Shown one piece after another: positions 5,670 to 9,369 of a DNA stretch of 9,369 nucleotides. The notes beneath the pieces were generated by a model that saw only the letters and a program-made list of their open reading frames with translations, was not told where the DNA came from and searched no databases. The translations under genes were made by a program, and so were the position numbers. The number at the start of each line of letters is the position of its first letter. Within the stretch, counting starts at the first letter, position 1. This DNA is from Chloroflexota bacterium (GTDB lineage: Bacteria; Chloroflexota; Limnocylindria; P2-11E), in assembly GCA_013695575.1 (NCBI GenBank), contig JACDAF010000052.1, forward strand, positions 1 through 9,369. Reading direction: 5' to 3'.

Positions 5670-6430
5670 TCCCAGCGCGCGCCGAAGAGTTCGCGCGCCG
5701 CCGCACGGGTGTCCTCCGCGAGCCGCTCGACGGTCACGCCGCGCACCGAGGCGATCAGCTCATAGGTGTCTCGAACGCGGAGCGGCTCGTTCCGCTCGCC
5801 GCGGTGGGGCTCGGGCGCGAGGTACGGCGCATCGGTCTCGACGAGCAGCGCCTCGGCCCGGAGCGCCGCTTCGCGCAGTCGCGCGTTGCGCGCGAAGGTG
5901 ACCGTGCCCGCGAACGAGGGGACCAGCCCGCGATCCGCCCAGCCGGCGAGCTCCCCGGGTCCCTCGCTGTAGCAGTGGAGCTGGCCCCGAACTCTCCGTC
6001 GCCCCGCGTCGAGGGCGGCGCGGAGCTCTTCCGGCGCGTCGCGCAGGTGGATGACCGCCGGCAGACCGATCTCGGCCGCGAGGGCGAGCTGCGCCCTGAG
6101 CGCGGCACGCTGCTCGGGGAGCGGCGCGCTTCTGCCGGACAGGTCCACACCGATCTCGCCGATCGCGACCACGAGCGGGTCCTGCGCGAGCTCCCGCAGC
6201 CGCGCCAGTGCCGGCGCGTCACAGGACGCGGCACGATGCGGATGGATCCCCACGGCGGCACGCAGGATCTGCGGGTGCGCACGCGCGAGCCCGACCGCGC
6301 GCTCACTGCTCTCGACGTCCTCGCCACACGTGAGCACACGCTCGACCCCCGCCGCCGCCGCGCGTTCGATCACCGCGGCGACGTCCTCCCTGAAGCGGGC
6401 GTCCGTAAGGTGCGCGTGCGCGTCGATCAC
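5666..6430 (-). CDS. tatD: TatD family metal-dependent hydrolase (DNase)
   Basis: A 254-residue TIM-barrel hydrolase of the amidohydrolase superfamily. TatD/YcfH-type enzymes act as metal-dependent exo-deoxyribonucleases in the cytoplasm and are linked to DNA repair and turnover. The metal-site residues are all in place: HAH (His5, His7), GEIG with Glu92, IHLRD with His128, HCYSE with His152, and the hallmark ETDAPYLAPEPHRGERNEP with Asp200. The first barrel strand MIDAHAHL makes GTG 6430 the start. No good ribosome binding site precedes it. The segment after GEIGVD is slightly short compared with the usual GLDYY-containing form. It lies 66 bases after metG and overlaps the next gene by four bases. 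The metG-tatD order is conserved in many bacteria, which supports a shared housekeeping transcript. Confidence 0.95.
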   Translation of the reverse strand: MIDAHAHLTDARFREDVAAVIERAAAAGVERVLTCGEDVESSERAVGLARAHPQILRAAVGIHPHRAASCDAPALARLRELAQDPLVVAIGEIGVDLSGRSAPLPEQRAALRAQLALAAEIGLPAVIHLRDAPEELRAALDAGRRRVRGQLHCYSEGPGELAGWADRGLVPSFAGTVTFARNARLREAALRAEALLVETDAPYLAPEPHRGERNEPLRVRDTYELIASVRGVTVERLAEDTRAAARELFGARWE

Positions 6431-6496
6431 CCGGAGGCTAGCGCTCGGGGTGCGGCGGAAGGGCTTCGACGGCCGCTGCGGAGGCGCCCAACGGGG

Positions 6497-8041
6497 TCAG
6501 GCTGCGGAGCGGTCGAGGCGCGGGAACAGCGCGTCGCCGGGCCGCACGCGGGCGCCGGGCTCGAGCGCGCCCCAGCGGGCGACCTGCTCCCAGCCCGCCG
6601 CGCCCGGACCAGGCTGCGCGAGCCGCTCAGCGATCCGCTCCGACACGTCGGGCGTGTACGGCCAGAGCAGCAGGCCCGCGATCCGCACGGCCTCGGCGCC
6701 CGTATAGAGCACCGACTCAAGCGCACCGCGCGACTCAGCACCCTTCGCGAGCTCCCAGGGCCTCGTCTCGGTGTACATCCGGTCGACCGACTTCAACAGG
6801 TCCACGATCTCCCCGATCGCGCCGCTGAGGTCCAGCCGCGCGGCGAGGTCGTCATGCCGGTCGAGCGCACGCGCGGCCGCGTCACGGACGCGTCGCTCCG
6901 AGGCACCACCCTGGTTCGGCGCGGGCAGGAGCCCGTCGAAGTACTTCTCGATCATCGCGAGCGTGCGCTGGACCGTGTTGCCGATACCGTTCGCGAGCTC
7001 GGCATTGAAGAGCTCGGAGAAGCGCTCGCTCGACACGGGCGAGTCGCGCTCGAACGGCGCGGCTCGCAGCACGAGGTACCGGATCCCATCCACGCCCCAC
7101 TCCTCCGCCGAGGCGAACGGGTCGATCATGTTGCCGGTCCCCTTCGACAGGCGCTGCCCGCCGTACTCGAGGAAGCCGTGCACGTAGACCTGCTTCGGCA
7201 GCGGAAGGCCGGCCGCGAGCAGCATCGCGGGCCAGTAGATGCAGTGAAAGCGGCTGATGTCCTTGCCGATGACGTGCAGGTCAGCAGGCCACCACCGCGC
7301 GAAGCGCGCAGGGTCGTGGGGGAAGCCGGCGCCGGTGACGTAGTTGATGAGCGCGTCGAACCACACGTACACGGTGTGCTCGGGGTGGTCCGGGAACGGG
7401 ATCCCCCACGTGAGGTCGCGACGCGAGATGCTGATGTCGCGCAGCCCGCGAGCGAGCCAGCCCAGCACCTCGTTGCGGCGGATCTCGGGGACACAGAAAG
7501 TCGGCTGCTTCGCGTACAGCTCCCGGAGGGCCTGCTCGTACTTCGTGAGGCGGAAGAAGAAATTCTCCTCCTGGAGGCGCTCGATGACCCGACTCGGATG
7601 CAGCTCGCATTTCCCGTCGACGAGGTCGGACTCCTCGTAGAACGCCTCGCACCCGACGCAGTAGAGGCCCTCATAGGTGCCGAGGTACACATCACCGTTG
7701 GCGATCCAGCGACGGATGAACTCCTGTACCGCTTCCACGTGGTCCGGGTCGGTCGTACGGATGAAGCGGTCGTACGAGATGCTCCAGGCATCCTGTGCGC
7801 GCCGGAACTCCCCTGCAAGACGGTCGACGAAGGCGCGCGTGTCCTCTCCGGCGAGCACCGCGGCCTGGTGATTCTTCGTCGCGTTCTCGTCCGAGCCGGT
7901 CAGGAAGTACACGTCGCGGCCGCGCTGCCGGTGAAAGCGGGCGAGCGCGTCCGTCGCGGTGAACTCGTACGCGTGATGCAGCCCCGGGCGATCGTTCACG
8001 TAGTAGATCGCGGTCGTGAGATAGAACTTCTGCCCGCTCAT
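6497..8041 (-). CDS. metG: Methionine--tRNA ligase (short form, variant catalytic signatures)
   Basis: A 514-residue class I synthetase that charges tRNA-Met with methionine using ATP. The order of elements is standard: KFYLTTAIYYVND strand, the HIGH region (19-25), FLTGSDEN (46-53), and a zinc knuckle with Cys128, Cys131, Cys145 and His148 as in the Thermus-type enzyme. Then come VYVWFDALINYVTG, VIGKDISRFHCIYWPAML, the KMSKS loop RLSKG (297-301) and the anticodon-binding helical domain with WELAK. There is no C-terminal EMAP-like tRNA-binding domain. HIGH reads GLHH (residues 20-23), so the first histidine is lost, and KMSKS reads RLSKG with the key lysine (Lys300) kept. DEN replaces the usual DEH. 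ATG 8041 gives the family N-terminus; an in-frame ATG at 8095 would add 18 unconserved residues. No Shine-Dalgarno site precedes either. First gene of a four-gene operon. Confidence 0.93.
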   Translation of the reverse strand: MSGQKFYLTTAIYYVNDRPGLHHAYEFTATDALARFHRQRGRDVYFLTGSDENATKNHQAAVLAGEDTRAFVDRLAGEFRRAQDAWSISYDRFIRTTDPDHVEAVQEFIRRWIANGDVYLGTYEGLYCVGCEAFYEESDLVDGKCELHPSRVIERLQEENFFFRLTKYEQALRELYAKQPTFCVPEIRRNEVLGWLARGLRDISISRRDLTWGIPFPDHPEHTVYVWFDALINYVTGAGFPHDPARFARWWPADLHVIGKDISRFHCIYWPAMLLAAGLPLPKQVYVHGFLEYGGQRLSKGTGNMIDPFASAEEWGVDGIRYLVLRAAPFERDSPVSSERFSELFNAELANGIGNTVQRTLAMIEKYFDGLLPAPNQGGASERRVRDAAARALDRHDDLAARLDLSGAIGEIVDLLKSVDRMYTETRPWELAKGAESRGALESVLYTGAEAVRIAGLLLWPYTPDVSERIAERLAQPGPGAAGWEQVARWGALEPGARVRPGDALFPRLDRSAA

Positions 8042-8058
8042 CTCGGTATCGTACCGAG
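8042..8058. promoter_or_regulatory. Symmetric dyad with overlapping -10 boxes on both strands (possible bidirectional promoter)
   Basis: CTCGGTA and TACCGAG flank a TCG centre, a perfect 7-bp inverted repeat. It contains TACGAT on the minus strand (8053-8048), six bases before the metG ATG, and TATCGT on the plus strand (8047-8052), about 55 bases before the peptidase start. The minus-strand box would start transcription at the ATG itself, giving a leaderless metG mRNA. It could instead be an operator or an RNA hairpin. No good -35 was found. Confidence 0.45.
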
Positions 8059-8093
8059 GTGCGATGCTCCTGACGGTCGGCGGTCGCGTGCTC

Positions 8094-8111
8094 ATGAGTG
8101 ACGAGGAGTGA
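8094..8111 (+). other. Five-codon upstream mini-ORF (MSDEE) overlapping the peptidase start
   Basis: ATG 8094 opens MSDEE and stops at TGA 8109-8111, which overlaps the peptidase GTG (8108-8110) as GTGA. It has no ribosome binding site of its own and may be chance. If translated it would deliver ribosomes to the weakly signalled GTG. The ATG shares a CATG palindrome with the alternative metG ATG on the other strand. Confidence 0.2.
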
Positions 8112-9369
8112 TCTGGCTCACCTGGCGCCGAGCCGCGGCAGCCGTCGCTCTGGGCCTTGTGCTCCCCGTGGCGTGCGCGCTGCCTCTCGGCTCGGCCGAT
8201 CCACGTTCCGGGTTCGATCGGTCGGCCGGCCCTTCGTCGCGAGACAGCACGCCCGCCGGAAGTGGCACTGCTTCGGGCTCGCCGAGGCTCTCCGCGTCTT
8301 CTGCTGTGTCCTTCGACGCCGCGCGCGCCAAGGTCCACCTCGACTATCTCGCGGACACGGCGCGGGGAGGCCGCTTCACGGCGTCGAACGGCTACGACGA
8401 AGCCGCACGCTACATGGCCGAGCAGCTCGCGGCAGCCGGCGTCGAGCCGTTCGGCGACAACGGGACGTTCTTCCAGCGCTACCGGCAGCCCCTCGTCGAC
8501 CTCGCCGCGACGCCGACGCTCGAGCGGCTGGGCGCGCAGTCGCGCCGGTTCACGCACCGCGTCGAGTTCACCGAGTCGGTGGGCGGGCCGAGCGGCGGCG
8601 GCTCGGCCGAAGGACGACTGGTCTTCGCCGGCAGCGGCTCGCGAGCTGCGACGCTCGACGATCTCGGCGCGGTCGATGTGAACGGGGCGATCGTGATGCT
8701 CGTGAGCCCGCGCGGCGGCGCCATCTCCGAGGCACTCCGGGCGGGAGCCGCGGGCGTCCTCATCGTCTCCGAGCGGATGATCAAGTTCTCGTACATCCCC
8801 CGCTTCGAGCCCCGGACGGTCCCGACCCTGGTCGTGACCGAGGCCACCGCCGACGAGCTGCTCGCGGGCAGCGGTCGCCGCATGGGCGACCTTCGCCGCG
8901 GCGTGGAGGACCAGCTCCGAGCCCTTTCCTCGAGTGGAGCCAGCGTGCCGCCCTCCCTCGCATTCCAGGCCGCGGAGCCCGTCCGGATGGCGCTGCCGCT
9001 GACGCCGCTGCGCGAGGTGGAGGCGACGAACGTCGTCGGGATCATCCGCGGCGCCGACGCGGACCTGTCCAAGCGCGCGATCCTCGTCGGCGGGCACCTC
9101 GACGGCGTCGGCACCGATCCGGATGGCACGGTGTTCGAGGCGGCCAACGACAACGCGTCGGGGCCGGCCGTGACGATCGAGCTCGGGCGTTCCCTGGTCT
9201 CGCGCCGCGCGGAGCTTCGCCACTCCGTGATCCTCGTCGCGTTCGCCGGGGAAGAGCAGGGGCTTTTCGGCTCCGACCACTACGCGACACGGGTGACGAC
9301 CATCCCCGGCCGAGCGGAGAGCCTCATCGCGTACGTGAACCTTGACGTGGTCGGCTGCTGCGGGGTCGG
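8108..9369 (+). CDS. M28 family zinc metallopeptidase with PA-like insert (truncated by window edge)
   Basis: The first 420 residues of an exported aminopeptidase-type enzyme; the end lies outside the window. The N-terminus VIWLTWRRAAAVALGLVLPVACA is a signal sequence, possibly a weak lipobox ending at Cys22, followed by a Ser/Gly/Ala linker. A region with LDYLADTARGGRFTASNGYDEAARYMAEQL is the usual lead-in of secreted M28 peptidases. A PA-like domain follows (VNGAIVMLVSPRGGAISEA, AGAAGVLIVSE, VPTLVVTEATADELL). The catalytic part shows GGHLDGVG with zinc ligand His330 and Asp332, AANDNASG with bridging Asp348, FAGEEQGLFGSDHYA with Glu382/Glu383, and NLDVVG with Asp413. All expected residues so far are present. 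It probably cleaves N-terminal residues of peptides outside the membrane. GTG 8108 is the first possible start after an in-frame stop (8099-8101); its ribosome binding site is poor. Confidence 0.9.
   Translation, partial: MIWLTWRRAAAAVALGLVLPVACALPLGSADPRSGFDRSAGPSSRDSTPAGSGTASGSPRLSASSAVSFDAARAKVHLDYLADTARGGRFTASNGYDEAARYMAEQLAAAGVEPFGDNGTFFQRYRQPLVDLAATPTLERLGAQSRRFTHRVEFTESVGGPSGGGSAEGRLVFAGSGSRAATLDDLGAVDVNGAIVMLVSPRGGAISEALRAGAAGVLIVSERMIKFSYIPRFEPRTVPTLVVTEATADELLAGSGRRMGDLRRGVEDQLRALSSSGASVPPSLAFQAAEPVRMALPLTPLREVEATNVVGIIRGADADLSKRAILVGGHLDGVGTDPDGTVFEAANDNASGPAVTIELGRSLVSRRAELRHSVILVAFAGEEQGLFGSDHYATRVTTIPGRAESLIAYVNLDVVGCCGV

Noticed and set aside
6435..6440. TAGCCT on the minus strand just before the tatD GTG as a leaderless promoter
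   Set aside because: The spacer is only four bases, shorter than the six seen at the other two sites, and tatD lies just behind metG and is more simply read as operonic.
6858..6870. A 13-bp match (TGCCGGTCGAGCG) between metG and the insert near 2971
   Set aside because: Too short to mean common origin in DNA this GC-rich; the flanks do not match.
5804..8101. A 765-codon open frame on the plus strand across tatD and metG
   Set aside because: It is antisense to two genes with complete catalytic motifs. Its translation is Arg/Glu/Val-rich without recognisable domains, as expected from the opposite strand of GC-rich codons.
8042..9280. Long N-terminal extension of the metG frame upstream to 9280
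   Set aside because: The extension overlaps the M28 peptidase on the opposite strand and has low-complexity charged composition. Family similarity begins at MSGQKFYLTT (8041).
8098..9345. A 415-codon plus-strand frame over the peptidase region
   Set aside because: It is one frame off from the M28 reading frame, which contains HLD, NDNASG, GEEQG and NLDVVG motifs; the alternative translation is Arg-rich and featureless.

Overview
The window is GC-rich, densely packed bacterial DNA with no rRNA, tRNA, CRISPR array or insertion sequence that I could see. The mix of features points to a high-GC monoderm-type lineage: lipoprotein signals, a DUF4349 protein, an LppX/LprG-like protein, GTG/CTG starts, and start codons with no Shine-Dalgarno sequence (SD). 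Chloroflexota or Actinomycetota, or a related uncultured phylum, would fit; I cannot place it more exactly from the sequence.

Region by region. (1) Bases 1-194, minus strand: the N-terminal part of a GNAT acetyltransferase that runs off the left edge. (2) Bases 195-263: a compact divergent control region. (3) Bases 264-3941, plus strand: an incomplete oligopeptide/dipeptide-type ABC importer operon with a substrate-binding lipoprotein, a DppB-like permease and a DppC-like permease. No ATPase genes are present. (4) Bases 3947-3974: a strong hairpin shared by two convergent operons. (5) Bases 8041-3999, minus strand: an apparent operon of methionyl-tRNA synthetase, TatD family metallohydrolase, a membrane-anchored LppX-like protein and a DUF4349 lipoprotein. 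The metG-tatD order is a widespread bacterial arrangement. (6) Bases 8042-8107: a second divergent control region. (7) Bases 8108-9369, plus strand: an M28 family zinc peptidase, cut off by the right edge.

No wholly new enzymatic system is visible; the gene products belong to known families. The unusual material is in the short spaces between genes. A 15-bp hairpin between the binding protein and the first permease carries an SD-like GAGG in its loop and a CTG start codon in its stem. The junction between the two permeases contains a 29-bp direct repeat that duplicates the stop/start overlap and creates a 34-codon mini-ORF plus a hairpin. Both divergent regions hold dyads with -10-like boxes, and in each the minus-strand box lies exactly 6 nt from a start codon, as expected for leaderless mRNAs. 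The methionyl-tRNA synthetase also departs from the usual HIGH and KMSKS signatures.
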